A DNA stretch of 64,000 bases from Gigaspora margarita (taxonomy: Eukaryota > Glomeromycota > Glomeromycetes > Diversisporales > Gigasporaceae), in assembly GCA_009809945.1 (NCBI GenBank), contig WTPW01000026.1, forward strand, positions 742,958 through 806,957, read 5' to 3'. This document shows, one piece after another, positions 22,611 through 34,722 of this stretch (position 1 is the first letter of the stretch; every line of letters starts with the position of its first letter). The notes beneath the pieces were generated by a model, which did not search any database, was not told the origin of the DNA, and was given only the letters and a program-made list of their open reading frames with translations. Both the position numbers and the translations under genes were made by a program.

Positions 22611-23254
22611 TATTTAATTTGCTATAAATTTAAAAATAAAAGTCAAAAGTTGTAGCTACATTAAATATACATTTTATTAATATCTTGCTACTATTGTAAT
22701 TCTGTCTTCAAATTTGTACAATAAGTTCTATAATAAGGGCATTGATCCATCTGATAACATTGTAACTTTTGAATTGCTGGTGTAAGAAACTTTGTACAAA
22801 CCTATCAATAACTATGAAATAGTGAACTTGATATGATACAAGTGAAAAATGTGGTAACTCTCCACTTGTTTCATTAAATCTCACAAACTGCAATTCTCTT
22901 ATTAAATATCACTCAATTATGCCTACAATGACCATTAATGATAATATTTCATTTAATGATTTTTTAAGAATTCTATTATAAACTTCGACTCTCTAAGTTG
23001 ATTGAATGCTATAGTTAAAGAATTGGTGTATAAATGCAAGAACCTATATTTCTTGACAAGGATAAAGCTAATGTATCAAATAAAATTATAAATCTATAAT
23101 CTTTTGCCAGTTTCATTCCAAAACAATATCTGGTTTGCTATTTCTTGCATAGCAAAACCTTCTAAAAAACTTTCTAAATTTTTTTTAGCCAAATTTAGAA
23201 AAGAAGTGTTTTACAAAATTCTTTTTATATGAAACATACAGAAATAGTATTTTG

Positions 23255-23533
23255 CAGTGTAGTCATGGGACAGCTTTGAACAATGATTTGGACAATTTTG
23301 AACAATTTTTAACAATTAAATAAAGTAAAATAACTTAAAATTTTATTAAGATAATCTATTTTAATTTTAACTAAAATGTGTTTAGCACCTAAAAAAATAT
23401 ATAGTTATATATTTTTTAGATAGTTTTATTAATTATTAAAGCCTGGACAAGCTTTGGACAATCTTGAACATTTGGACAATTTTGAACATGAACAAGCCAA
23501 AAAGGCTGTGAACAGCCAAACCATACAACACTA
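23255..23533. mobile_element. hAT-type MITE, family 'GGACAATTTT', copy 1
   Basis: 279 bp with ends CAGTGTAGTCATGGGACAG / inverted TAGTGTTGTATGG and an 8-bp duplication GTATTTTG (23247-23254, 23534-23541). Copy 2 of the segmental duplication has the single GTATTTTG at about 51093, proving the insertion. Internal repeats of TTGGACAATTTTGGACAA lie near both ends. CAGTG-type TIR plus 8-bp duplication is the hAT signature. Two relatives are at 44705 and 47656. Confidence 0.9.
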
Positions 23534-24596
23534 GTATTTTGTATTAGGCTATACACTTTCTATTATACTGGTTAGAGCTGGATCTGCATTTGTATAAATG
23601 ACTTAGGCATTAATATATCTAAAAAAATAAATAACAATAAGTACACCAAAACAGATACACTAAAACAAAATAAGTAACACATAGCCTGCTGTATAAAAAA
23701 ATAAATAAAAGTAAACCTATAACAGATGTACTAAACAAAATAGGTAAACAACCACTAGTTACATCAAGCAATCCTGCAAAATCTATTTAAATGTGGATTT
23801 TTGCTCACTATTATTAAAGCTGTCACAACAAGATGAGTCCTATTATAATTATCTATGCAAACTATTACACATATTATCAATTGGTTTTACAGATCATATC
23901 AAGTACAATGACCATAAAAATGACTCCAAATATCAATTTGCTTAGAATGTAACCATATGAGTTCCATAAGATGATTGTTGCTTTCTTCAAGTTTGCATTG
24001 ATATACCAACTAGTTGTTAATTGTTTTTGGTGCATAAACTCTTTATAAGTTATCCTGTATCACTTACTTCACCTTTTTCTGATTTGATAGTTGGGACTAT
24101 ATTGTATATACAATGTGCAAATATATACTGATCTGGATATTTATTGTTAATATATTAATAATTGCTCTGGTATGTACATTGCTACTAGCAAGAAGTTCAA
24201 TAAAATTCTGTATTATTAGTATAAAACAACAATATTAAAGACTAGTCATTTGTATATTATTACTTATTGGGTGAAAATGTTCACTAATTATATCTGAGAT
24301 ATGTATTAGTTGTCATACTTCTATCTTTGAAAATTAATATAAAAGTCATATCCTATATTTTTATGAGTTTTATTTCTTTCTTCTAACATATGTGCTTTTT
24401 TTTGATATTATAGTAATGTTCTTTAGAGCAATAATAGACATAGTGCCTTGAAATGCTATTATTTTTGTCTAATTCACTTTTTCTAAAGAGAAGACAAAAT
24501 TTTAATCATGGCTATCTTTGGAAAGATAGCTTCATTAATTAATATTTGAATATGCAAAAAAAAAGAGAAAAAATGCTTTGTTATACTTTTAACATT

Positions 24597-26400
24597 GTTA
24601 TCCTATATCTACTTTTTTAAAGATAGTAGGTAACTAGAGCGACCTTAGATAGTGAACACTTTGTATAACTCACTTGTTACTGTAATTTATCTAAGTCAAG
24701 AGGTATTTTTTTATCAAACTTAACAAAGAAGATTTTTGGCAATTTGCAATTACGAAAGAGCAACAATTAAAAGTATATAAAAATACTAGTAACTGTTTAA
24801 TTTAAATAATAAATAAATTAACAACTCTTTCCAACGATCACTTGTCCAAATTCTGATCAAAAGGAAGACAAAAAATTTTTAGCAAAAGACGAAGCAACTA
24901 TAATACTAGTTCTTATAAAGGTCAACAGGCAAAACTCCTGGGACTCACTTATATATTTAGCAAGCAAGCCAGAAGCGTCAGTTGTGCAAGATAACTGGCA
25001 GTTGGTGCCCTTGGCACAAGAAATTCTGGTAGAAGGCAAAACTCCTTTCGTCGATAAAGATTCTATAGTTAGGCACGGCGGTGAGCTTAAAAATGAGTTT
25101 TTCAACACCTTCTTTAAGGTTCTTGATAACAAGTACACCAAAATACTGAACACCACATACCACATTCTTGCTTGAACTTTTTTTCTTCTGGAATTTTGAA
25201 TGAAAATTGGGAAATTTGGCGTACCCCCTCCAAAAGATCAGCATTGTTGTTTCTATCCTAATCAGGAAGAAGGCATGCAAGTTGGTAAACAGGAATGATG
25301 CGTATCAAGTTGTGGTGCAGAGGAGTAGGCTGATCTGCAGAATAAATTCCAGAATGTTCTTTTTTCTTTTTTTTCTTTTCTTTTCCTTTTCCTTTTTCTT
25401 ATGTGTACATATAATACTTAGGTGGGGCATTTCCTGCACAGTATTATATAATTTTTATTGTTGTGCATAAATGTAAATGTGCTATCATAGCTGTTTACTT
25501 TTTGCCTTTTTCCCTTTTCTTTTCATTTTCTTTTGTTCATATTTTGGTTAGTCGTTTAGGTAGTGTAGTTATCCCCCTTTTTTTCATTCCTTTTATTTTC
25601 TTTACTTGACTGTTTTTTCTGGCAGAATCCTGCTACTTGAGAAGTTAGGAGATGAGGGTTAATAAGTAGGCAGTTATGACAGGTAGCAAACTCCAATCAG
25701 TGATTCAAGCAATTCGAAGCTATTGAGATGAAAGATTGATGATGAGAAAAAGTTTGATATAGCAGGTCACTTTTAGGTGCCCTTAGTGGTAATCGGATGG
25801 GTCGCACTTTAATATATTGAAACCAACAAACAACAATTAGTTGTAGGTAGCTCATAATGTACTGGTGTTACAATTATGGGAAATAAAAGTTGCGGCATAA
25901 CTGCTGAATTATAAAAAAAAATAATAATAATAAATAAATGTATTTATTAGTGAAAGAGTATGAAGACTCGATGTTGAACTTGGGGTCCACATAGGCTGCT
26001 TTTATACATTTTTGATTTTCACAAATGTAACAGACTATATCTACTATATGTGTTATATATGCTACAACTACTACTAATAAATATATAGTATAAATAGAAT
26101 AAATATAATATATGTAATAAATGATATATGTTGAATAAATAAAATATATAGAATATATGCTATAAATATGACATCTGGCAAATATGTCATATATGGCATT
26201 TTTGCCCACAGCAATTACCTAGCCAATCAGCTTGCAGATCCTATATTTGATTGCTAATTGGTTCTGATCTTGTTACATAGTGGTCAGATTTGGATAATCT
26301 TTAGCTTGTTAAAACTGTCTTGGCGAGCTAATTTGAATGCCAGTAGTTTCATCGAATTCTGATTACTAGATCAAGAGTTATGCTCGATTTTGTGGTTTAT
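24597..26400. repeat. Dispersed repeat also forming the arms of the giant palindrome
   Basis: 24597-24818 and 25926-26400 together match 33418-34110 (and its inverted twin 31410-32100): TAGGTAACTAGAGCGACCTT, GAGTATGAAGACTCGATGTT, AACTTGGGGTCCACAT, GAATTCTGATTACTAGATCA. Here it is split by a 1.1-kb retroposon. It contains no gene; the small ORFs seen in it (MSFISSITF..., FNIESSYSF) are repeat-internal. Confidence 0.7.
24819..25925 (+). mobile_element. Retroposon (copy B), about 1.1 kb
   Basis: Inserted in the dispersed repeat with direct repeats AATAATAAATAAAT (24805-24818, 25926-25939) and an A-rich 3' end (AAAAAAAAATAAT). The continuous form of the host at about 33620 supports the insertion. 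It starts TAACAACTCTTTCCAACGAT, like copy A. A plus-strand ORF (about 24876-25175; internal ATG 24984) gives a protein-like sequence with NWQLVPLAQEILVEGKTP and GGELKNEFFNTFFKVLDNKY, which I do not recognise. It is followed by the core TACCCCCTCCAAAAGATCAG (from 25222), a pyrimidine tract (25350-25400, 25500-25620) and a 3' region homologous to copy A (GTTATGACAGGTAGCAA, ATGGGTCGC). No reverse transcriptase. Confidence 0.75.
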
Positions 26401-26434
26401 AGTAATTTCTATAGATCAACAATATGTTTCCAAC

Positions 26435-27036
26435 CAGTGTATAAAATAGCATAATAAAAATCTGGATCTACCATTTTTTATATTGCATATACCGGTATTT
26501 TAAAATTGGGCTAGTGTAACAAACGGTGCATGATCTGGATGTTTTTGAAGTAACCGGTGCATGCATCTATGTGGCTTTACTTATTTGTGCTAGTAATACA
26601 AACTCCTAAAAAGGCAACTACCAATCAGTGAGTTCGAATTTGGATCATTTCGGATCAGCCTGACATGAATTCTGAACACGTGCAGAAGAAGAAAAAAGTG
26701 AAAATACACTAAAACTAATGTTTAAATCGATCTTTTTGCACTAATTAAAAATGTTGGGGACGAAATTTTACACATAATGGGCAACCGTCTATAGCTATAC
26801 CTCCTAAAGCTAACCTCCTAACCCTAACTTTGCATTTTTACACCCTTTATTTATTTACAAAATTAAATTTCCTTTTTTGGATTGTATACCGGCACAAATA
26901 AGTAAATCCGCATCTATGTGCCCCCAATGATCTAATGATCATTTTCTACTAATGCAGCTTTATTTTTTTTTGAACCGGTATTTTTTATATAACAGGTGCA
27001 TGTACCGGTAAATTAAAATTTCTATTTTAAACACTG
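26435..27036. mobile_element. hAT-type MITE, CAGTGTATAAAATAG family, interrupted
   Basis: Ends CAGTGTATAAAATAGCAT / inverted CAGTGTTTAAAATAGAAA with perfect 8-bp duplication TTTCCAAC (26427-26434, 27037-27044). After subtraction of the 337-bp nested element and its 10-bp duplication the length is 255 bp, exactly that of the sister element at 55843-56097. Confidence 0.9.
26573..26909. mobile_element. MULE-type MITE nested in a hAT MITE
   Basis: Ends GGCTTTACTTATTTGTGC / inverted GGATTTACTTATTTGTGC (17 of 18 identical) with target duplication GCATCTATGT (26563-26572, 26910-26919). The sister hAT MITE at 55843 shows the empty site GCATCTATGTGCCCCC. 337 bp, no ORF. A duplication of 10-11 bp fits Mutator-like elements; the family call is inference. 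Confidence 0.85.
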
Positions 27037-27198
27037 TTTCCAACTTGTAAAATCCTTTCTTTCATTAATAATAAATTATTATTTATTTTATAGTTGAATA
27101 ATTTTGATTAATTTAATTTATTAAATTTATACAATTAATTCAATTTGTTTAATTAATTGAATTTAGCAATTTGTTTAAGCAAGTATATGTTCTCTAAG

Positions 27199-28140
27199 GG
27201 TTTGGATCAAAATTCTGATAAACAAAATTCTAAATGTCATATCCCAACAAAACAATCCTAACAATCAAAAATTCTGACAACCAAAAAAGTTTTTCTTGAG
27301 CAATTAAACTATAAAATCACCTAAACTCAAACTCTAACTTAGACACTAGAACTAACCTAACGCTAACAGTAAACCAAGTTGACTATAAAAAATCAACTTG
27401 GCTTAGTTAACTTGAGTTGATTAATAATTTCAGTTTTCTAACCGAAAGTTGATTTCCTTTAAAAGGTTCTCATATAATAGTTAAATACCAATCATGCTTC
27501 ATCATATGTACTGTACATACACGTGATTGTCAAGCATTGTTTATATACATTTAAAAATTTCAGTTAGCAAAGAAAAAAGAAAAGATTTTATTCCAGGTTA
27601 CAGAACTGAAATAAGCTAGTACTTTATATATGTAACTATTTAAGAATTTTGAACTAAAGACATTATTTTCATATTTTAAAGATTTATTTAAGCATAGATA
27701 ATACTAACATATAAATAATGAATTTAACTTTAGCAGTAATCTTTAAATAAACATAACAGTTATAATTATTGGGTACTTTTTCTTGAATCAAGAGCTAGTC
27801 TTTTAATGCGCTATGTTAAATGAACTTAATATTGACTGCTTAAGTAGATAATATAAATAGCTTGATCAAGAAATGATAAGCAAAAAAAAAATAGTCAAGT
27901 GAAAATGGCAGTTCATAATATAAAAGTGCCTGGCTAGTCGACTATGTAAAAATCAGTTTGGTTAAATCGACTAACTAACTTAAGCTGACTTTATAAGTAT
28001 CAACTTAGATCACTAACCCTAACCTAATTTAAATTACCTTAATTTTTGTGGTTGGGATTGTCAGTTTTTTTTAGTCAAGATGTTTTGTCAGAATTATGAT
28101 CTGTTGAGATTCTGTTTGTTGGAATTTTGACCAGTATCCA
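27199..28140. mobile_element. MULE-like MITE with telomere-like centre, copy 1 (older than the duplication)
   Basis: Ends GGTTTGGATCAAAATTCTGA / inverted TGGATACTGGTCAAAATTCC, flanked by TTCTCTAAG/TTCTCTAAT (27190-27198, 28141-28149). The same element lies in copy 2 at 52346-52689, so it predates the duplication. It is related to the 57654-57973 element (AATCCCGACAAACAGAATCC arms). The centre holds CTAACCCTAACC-type text. A further inverted-repeat element (about 27367-28012) sits inside it. Confidence 0.7.
27367..28012. mobile_element. Nested inverted-repeat element, AGT..CAAGTTGA ends
   Basis: Absent from the sister MITE in copy 2. Ends AGTAAACCAAGTTGAC / inverted AGTGATCTAAGTTGATAC continue into further loosely inverted text (CTTGGCTTAGTTAACTTGAG and AGCTTAAGTTAGTTAGTCGA). 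A short duplication (AAC) is possible. The interior has no ORF. Confidence 0.5.
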
Positions 28141-28613
28141 TTCTCTAATAGTTTTTCTTAAAACTACACATTATTTATAAGCTAACTATTATACATATAT
28201 ATTAAATAACTTCTATTATATTAAATATTTTTCAAGAAATATCATAATTTTAAAAGTCTATTGAAGTTCAAAAATAAAAATTAACAAGATAATAATTTTT
28301 TTTCAAAAAAAAAACAGAAAAATAATGCTAATTACTTACTAGTAATGCTATAGGATTGTCCTAATGAATTTTTTAAGCTACAACTGATCATGATTATAGT
28401 TGAGCAAAATCTATATAGATCCTATCATGCCACATTAATAACAAGCTATGTAACTTAGTCAGTGATGCAACTATAAATAAAATTGTAATTTCAATTAATA
28501 ATGTAATTTGAATATAGTTTTAAATTGCATGTAAATAGTCTACATCATAAAAATGTCATTATAAATAAAAAATTAGTTCATTTGATTTTTTTTAATGAAA
28601 TCTTTAATAATAA

Positions 28614-31188
28614 GATAGCTGTGCAGCATGTGATGCTGTACAGGACTAGTACAATCACAGTGCCAGGTAAGAGAAAGCCTGTTATCAGTTTCCATTTGTA
28701 TTTTTTACTGGACATAATACTTTCTGAAACATAACTTGTTGAAAAGCCTGTTAATCATTAAAGTGAACAAAATTTAAATAATAATATTAAGTTATTTCTC
28801 ATTTTTTGCATAACTTGCTGCCCCAATTTTATCAAAAAAATTTTTTAAAAAATTCTTATTGTGCCAATTATTCCATTTTTTAATTTTTCAGAATTACCAA
28901 TAGGTCCAATAAAAAAAACCAATTTTCTGATTCCATGTTGTGCAAAATTACCTTTGCATGACCTTAGATGTAAATATGAATTAATTTAGGCTATGCAAAG
29001 TTAATTTCTTTTTTTAAAAAAAAAATAAAATAAAATAAATAAATTCAATCCACCAACTAGAATTTTGAAACCCCAGATTATGCAAACTGAAAAAAGCTTT
29101 GCATGGCCTAACTATGCATTTTCTTGAAACACAATCATTAAAGTGAACAAATTAAACTTCATACAGATTATGGTTAATCATAACACAAATATTAAAGTGA
29201 ACAAATTAAATTTTATGCTCACCCAATAATTTGCATTCTTTTGAAACACAATTGTTAAAGTAAACCAAAATTAAACTTCATACTCACCCTTGTACTGTCA
29301 TTGCAGCTACAGTGCCTAATTATCAGATATGAGACTCTTGCATTGCTTGAATAGTCGCAGAACCCATCTTTACCTACCAATAATTAAACAAGCAATGATA
29401 TATTACCCTAGAAAAAATGATAATTTTTAGTAATTTGATTCTGACAATTACATGCATTTACAACATTAATCAGAAAATACCTCTTTTAGGATTGAGGCAA
29501 CAAATTAAATATGTAATTCCATAAAATCTTCCAATCTTGCATTTTGACAAACACTCCAAATTACTATGGTTTCTGATAATTGTTCATGAAGCAATCTGTC
29601 ATACCAACAATCACTTTAAAGACTTCACATTTTATTGACACTTATTTCACTAGCAAGCTTATTTTACAGATAATTAATTTATAGACAATTTCATTTCACA
29701 AACAACTAATAGCTCATATAACTTGATTCTACACTTAATTCTAACAATAATAATTAGAATTACTTTGCAAAATAAGCTATCAGTAAATATATTGTTTACA
29801 AAATGAAATCATCTGTAATGTGATCATATATAAAATAGGCTTATTAGTAAAATGAGTGTCAGTGAAATGTGATGTCTTTGAAGTAAAACTAGTTACTAAG
29901 CAAAAGATGAATCCAAGCTCAAAAAAAAACCCAGTAGCAAAATCTAATAAACAATGAAACTGTAACGAAAATGCATATTCTAATTTGAGTGTGTAACATA
30001 TCAATTAATAATGATATTATATTACAACATTAGTCAAGAGAATATCACTATAGTAATATCACAAATTCAAAATACTATATTGTAATATTATCTGGTAAAG
30101 CTAAAAAATGCCATAATTAATGATCAACATTTGAAACGTCCTTACTTTAAATGACAAGTAACAATGACATTATAAGTGAAATCCTTACTACATTTATATT
30201 ACACATAAGTAGCTGAACAATGCAGTTGCACAAAACTAGGAGCAGGGAAATTAGTACACTATGATGCTAGATATTATGTATAGATAGAATTATCTAACAT
30301 AATTTTTTCTAAACGCCTATTAGATTCTGATAATATATACATGATCTAATTATTGCAACTATTCAGATATTATAGTTGGCTATTTGGGTTGTGGACTAGG
30401 AAAACCTGCCTTTGACACTTTTTCAACAATTTTGAGACTTTGATTCAAATTCAAGTGCTGGTTTCTATCTACATATATTTTACTTTTTACGCTATGTTGA
30501 TATAATAAATTATCATGATTTTTAACTTGAATTTAAACCAATTTTTTAATGATCATGTTCTAAAAATAGATTTACAACCAAAAATTGACAACTCAATTAA
30601 ATTAGATTGTCAATTAGTGTTTCATAATTATATGATATTGTTTATTTGTAATTGATATTTAAAAAAAACAAAAATCAAGAGGTAAAATTTAGGTTTTACA
30701 ACAAATAATTGCCATTTTTCAAAATGGAAAACACCTTCAAAAACAGGTTTTCCTAGTTCATAGCCCATTCACGGTAATCAAATTTTGATTCGCAATTGAG
30801 TTAAAGTGTATATGTTTAGTATCAAATTCACATTATGAATTTCATAAAACTTAATATATGCAATTTCATAATTAGTAAAGCAATTGTTCTTTTATATAAA
30901 AAATCTGAGTCAGGATATTACTTAATTTGATCCAATTAATTATGTGATCAATTTAAGAGTTGGTTTATGAAAAACAATATAGGGAGGGTGTTAATAAGAT
31001 ATTAATTTTAAGGTTATATAATGCACAAACAATGATAATATATTTAAGAGAGAAAAATGATGTAGATACCTGATATCTGCAAACAATAATAATCAAGTAT
31101 GCAACAATCATAAATGTTAAAAATGATTACATAAATCTGCATAATTTTATATAGTTAGCAAACAATATAAACAAAATCTTAAGTGACT
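28614..31188. other. Copy-1-only region, no gene recognised
   Basis: AT-rich DNA absent from copy 2. From 28757 to 29290 there are four diverged versions of a roughly 50-bp unit with ATTAAAGTGAACAAATTAAA and CATACTCACCC. A 74-residue minus ORF at 29780-30004 has no familiar features. An inverted-repeat element at 30388-30766 is listed separately. Confidence 0.5.
30388..30766. mobile_element. Inverted-repeat element, GACTAGGAAAACCTG ends
   Basis: GGGTTGTGGACTAGGAAAAC on the left and, inverted, GGGCTATGAACTAGGAAAAC on the right bound about 380 bp without an ORF. I found no clear target duplication, so the superfamily is unknown. Confidence 0.55.
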
Positions 31189-34100
31189 CAATACATAAAT
31201 CAATAATCAACAGAATCCTGAGTAAACAAGCTATAATATTAACACATAAGCACAATAAGTCAAAAAAGCATGATGATAAATAGTCTAGTCAATGTATATA
31301 TAAAGAAAATCAATATTGTAAACACATAAGGTAATATTATAGAATTTTTTAAATAATGATTCCTATCACAAATTCAAAAGCATGAAAAATCAGCATGCAT
31401 GCTATTGACCTATAAAAATACACAAAAACGGGCATAACTCTTGATCCAATAATTGGAATTCGATGAAACAACCACCATTCGACTCAGCTCGACGAGACGG
31501 TTTGAATGAGCTATAGATCATCCCTGTACGACCACTCGATACCAAGATCGGAACCAATTAGCAATCGAGTATAGGATCTACAATTTGATTGGCTAGGAGA
31601 TCTACTGCGCGCCAAAGTGCATAGATGGCATTTATAAAACATATCATATTTATAGCATATAAATCTATATTTTATTTATAACACATATGTCATTTATTTC
31701 ATCTATTACATTTATACTATTTATACTATATATTTTATTAGTAGTAGATATANCATTTATTGCANATGTAATAGATATAGNCNGTTANNTTTGTNAAAAA
31801 CAAAAATGTATAAAAGCAGCCGATGTGGACCCCAAGTTCAACATCGAGTCTTCATACTCTTTCAATAAATAAAACATTTATTTACTACATAAATTAAACA
31901 GTTACTAGTATCTTTATATACTTTTAATTGTTGCCTCTTTCATAATTGCAAATTACCAAAAACCTTCTTTGTTAAGTTTTATTAAAAAACGCTTTTCAAC
32001 CTAGTTAAATCACAGTAACAAGTGAGGTTACACAAAGTGATCACTGTCTAAGGTCGCTCTAGTTACCTACTATCTTAAAAGAAGTAGATTTAGGATAACA
32101 ATGCATACAAAATCAAGAAATGATCATCCAAATCAGAAGCCTAGAATTGTGAACTTTACTTAACTTGGCTGTAAATATACTCTATGTACTTCATACTCTG
32201 TTCCTGGTATACTTTACATACATTGTACTACATTTCTGGTATATCCATAGAACAAATAAGGAAAATGAGATAACTATAGTTAGTAATAAGATTGGAGGTA
32301 TGACAATTTAATAATAATATAAGAAATAATGATGATTATAAGGCAGAAGTAGAATAAATTAATATTGTGATATTGGAGCGCAGNAACATTANGATAGTAC
32401 CACTGGACTCAAGGGCTTGATATATAGTTTGTTATTAATATTACACNATATAGCTAAAAAGAACTAATCAAAGACATAGTATGCTTGGCAAGGTCCAAAA
32501 TGGATCAACCTACTAGTTTCTTTGGACATTAATTCTAGGCACCTCTCAAAAGTGCTGGTCACACNCAATATTTTTTCAATCAGATACTGAGAATTATACT
32601 CCCATAAAGCACATAAGAGAACTATTAACAATATTAACAGAGGTTATATTGTTGTATTATTTACTTTTTTGTGTTTAATCAATGACCGGTCAAAAAAATT
32701 AAACCCATCGCACTATAGAAATATAACTGAATTACTTATGTATGTAATGTATGTACAGTCTGTACATACATTACATACATAAGTAATTCGGTTATATTTC
32801 TATAGTGCGATGGGTTTAATTTTTTTGACCGGTCATTGATTAAACACAAAAAAGTAAATAATACAACAATATAACCTCTGTTAATATTGTTAATAGTTCT
32901 CTTATGTGCTTTATGGGAGTATAATTCTCAGTATCTGATTGAAAAAATATTGNGTGTGACCAGCACTTTTGAGAGGTGCCTAGAATTAATGTCCAAAGAA
33001 ACTAGTAGGTTGATCCATTTTGGACCTTGCCAAGCATACTATGTCTTTGATTAGTTCTTTTTAGCTATATNGTGTAATATTAATAACAAACTATATATCA
33101 AGCCCTTGAGTCCAGTGGTACTATCNTAATGTTNCTGCGCTCCAATATCACAATATTAATTTATTCTACTTCTGCCTTATAATCATCATTATTTCTTATA
33201 TTATTATTAAATTGTCATACCTCCAATCTTATTACTAACTATAGTTATCTCATTTTCCTTATTTGTTCTATGGATATACCAGAAATGTAGTACAATGTAT
33301 GTAAAGTATACCAGNAACAGAGTATGAAGTACATAGAGTATATTTACAGCCAAGTTAAGTAAAGTTCACAATTCTAGGCTTCTGATTTGGATGATCATTT
33401 CTTGATTTTGTATGCATTGTTATCCTAAATCTACTTCTTTTAAGATAGTAGGTAACTAGAGCGACCTTAGACAGTGATCACTTTGTGTAACCTCACTTGT
33501 TACTGTGATTTAACTAAGTTGAAAAGCGTTTTTTAATAAAACTTAACAAAGAAGATTTTTGGTAATTTGCAATTATGAAAGAGGCAACAATTAAAAGTAT
33601 ATAAAGATACTAGTAACTGTTTAATTTATGTAGTAAATAAATGTTTTATTTATTGAAAGAGTATGAAGACTCGATGTTGAACTTGGGGTCCACATCGGCT
33701 GCTTTTATACATTTTTGTTTTTTACAAAAGTAACAGGCTATATCTATTACATATGCAATAAATGTTATATCTACTACTAATAAAATATATAGTATAAATA
33801 GTATAAATGTAATAGATGAAATAAATGACATATGTGTTATAAATAAAATATAGATATATATGCTATAAATATGATATGTTTTATAAATGCCATCTATGCA
33901 CTTTGGCGCGCAGTAGATCTCCTAGCCAATCAAATTGTAGATCCTATACTCGATTGCTAATTGGTTCCGATCTTGGTATCAAGTGGTCGTACAGGGATGA
34001 TCTATAGCTCATTCNAACCGTCTCGTCGAGCTGAGTCGAATGGTGGTTGTTTCATCGAATTCCAATTATTGGATCAAGAGTTATGCCCNTTTTTGTGTAT

Positions 34101-34329
34101 TTTNATAGGTCAATAGCATGCATGCTGATTTTTCATGCTTTTGAATTTGTGATAGGAATCATTAGTTAAAAAATTCTATAATATTACCTTATGTGTTTAC
34201 AATATTGATTTTCTTTATATATACATTGACTAGACTATTTATCATCATGTTTTTTTGACTTATTGTGCTTATGTGTTAATATTATAGCTTGTTTACTCAG
34301 GATTCTGTTGATTATCGATTTATGTATTG
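31189..34329. repeat. Giant near-perfect palindrome, 1570-bp arms
   Basis: Left arm 31189-32758 and right arm 32760-34329 are inverted copies with a single central base (32759) and no net indel. Scattered substitutions separate the arms (for example ATAACTGAATT against ATAACCGAATT near the centre), so it is not a simple duplicated read. Several N lie at mirrored positions (32384/33134, 32392/33126, 32447/33071, 32566/32952). The arms contain the dispersed repeat also found at 24.6-26.4 kb. No gene; small ORFs here (about 31687-31872, 33646-33831) are mirror images of each other. Confidence 0.85.
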
Positions 34330-34331
34330 TA

Positions 34332-34548
34332 GAGGTCTGACTTGGTCAAAAAATAAGCATTCGAATATTCATTTGTTCAATATTTTTTTATTCGAATATT
34401 GTTCAAAAATTTTGAAAATATTCAATGAATATTCACTGAATATTCATTGAATATTAAATATATTTCAGTTTTAAAAAATTATATAATATCTCACTTAAAT
34501 TAGCCAATAAAATTGCAAATAAATTATTAAAAAATAAAATAAAATTAT

Positions 34549-34593
<45 letters not shown>

Positions 34594-34720
34594 GAATATT
34601 CAATGAATATATTCAGTGAAATTTTAAATATTTGAATATTTATTCAGTGAAAAATTATATATTCGAATATTCGAATATTCAGTGAATATTCAGTGAATAG
34701 TATTCATTGAGTCAGACCTC
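34332..34720. mobile_element. TA-flanked MITE, GAGGTCTGACT ends, with AT microsatellite
   Basis: Ends GAGGTCTGACTTGG / inverted GAGGTCTGACTCAA flanked by TA (34330-34331, 34721-34722). The interior is made of GAATATTCA(T/G)TGAATATTCA-like repeats and an (AT)17-like run at 34553-34587. The left end directly abuts the giant palindrome. A short element at 48035-48117 has related ends. Confidence 0.65.
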
Positions 34721-34722
34721 TA

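Larger units (their letters stand above)
21930..24560 (-). pseudogene. Decayed MULE (FAR1-like) transposase, copy 1
   Basis: Minus-strand pieces in several frames follow the order of a Mutator-like transposase of the FAR1 type. The N-terminal finger region lies near 24.5 kb (LDKNNS...YYCSKEHYYNI...KKKH). IELLASSNVHTRAIINIL is at 24.2 kb, a WY.NA.LEE..NHLMELIWLHSKQIDIWSHF region near 24.0 kb, THLVVTALI with DEQKSTFKWILQ at 23.8 kb, TNADPALTSIIESVY at 23.6 kb (the T.SDPA catalytic-core motif) and FCMFHIK at 23.2 kb. Stops and frameshifts are frequent. Two MITEs interrupt this copy and are absent from the copy at 49.6-52.1 kb. Confidence 0.65.

Noticed and set aside
25874..26209. Minus-strand ORF of 111 residues rich in I/Y/T
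   Set aside because: Comes from ATA/TAT-rich repeat DNA spanning the retroposon junction; not conserved in the other copies of the repeat.
31687..33831. Two similar 61-residue ORFs on opposite strands
   Set aside because: They are the same repeat read from the two arms of the palindrome, and a related one lies in the 25.9-26.2 kb repeat; isoleucine- and phenylalanine-rich AT-driven frames.
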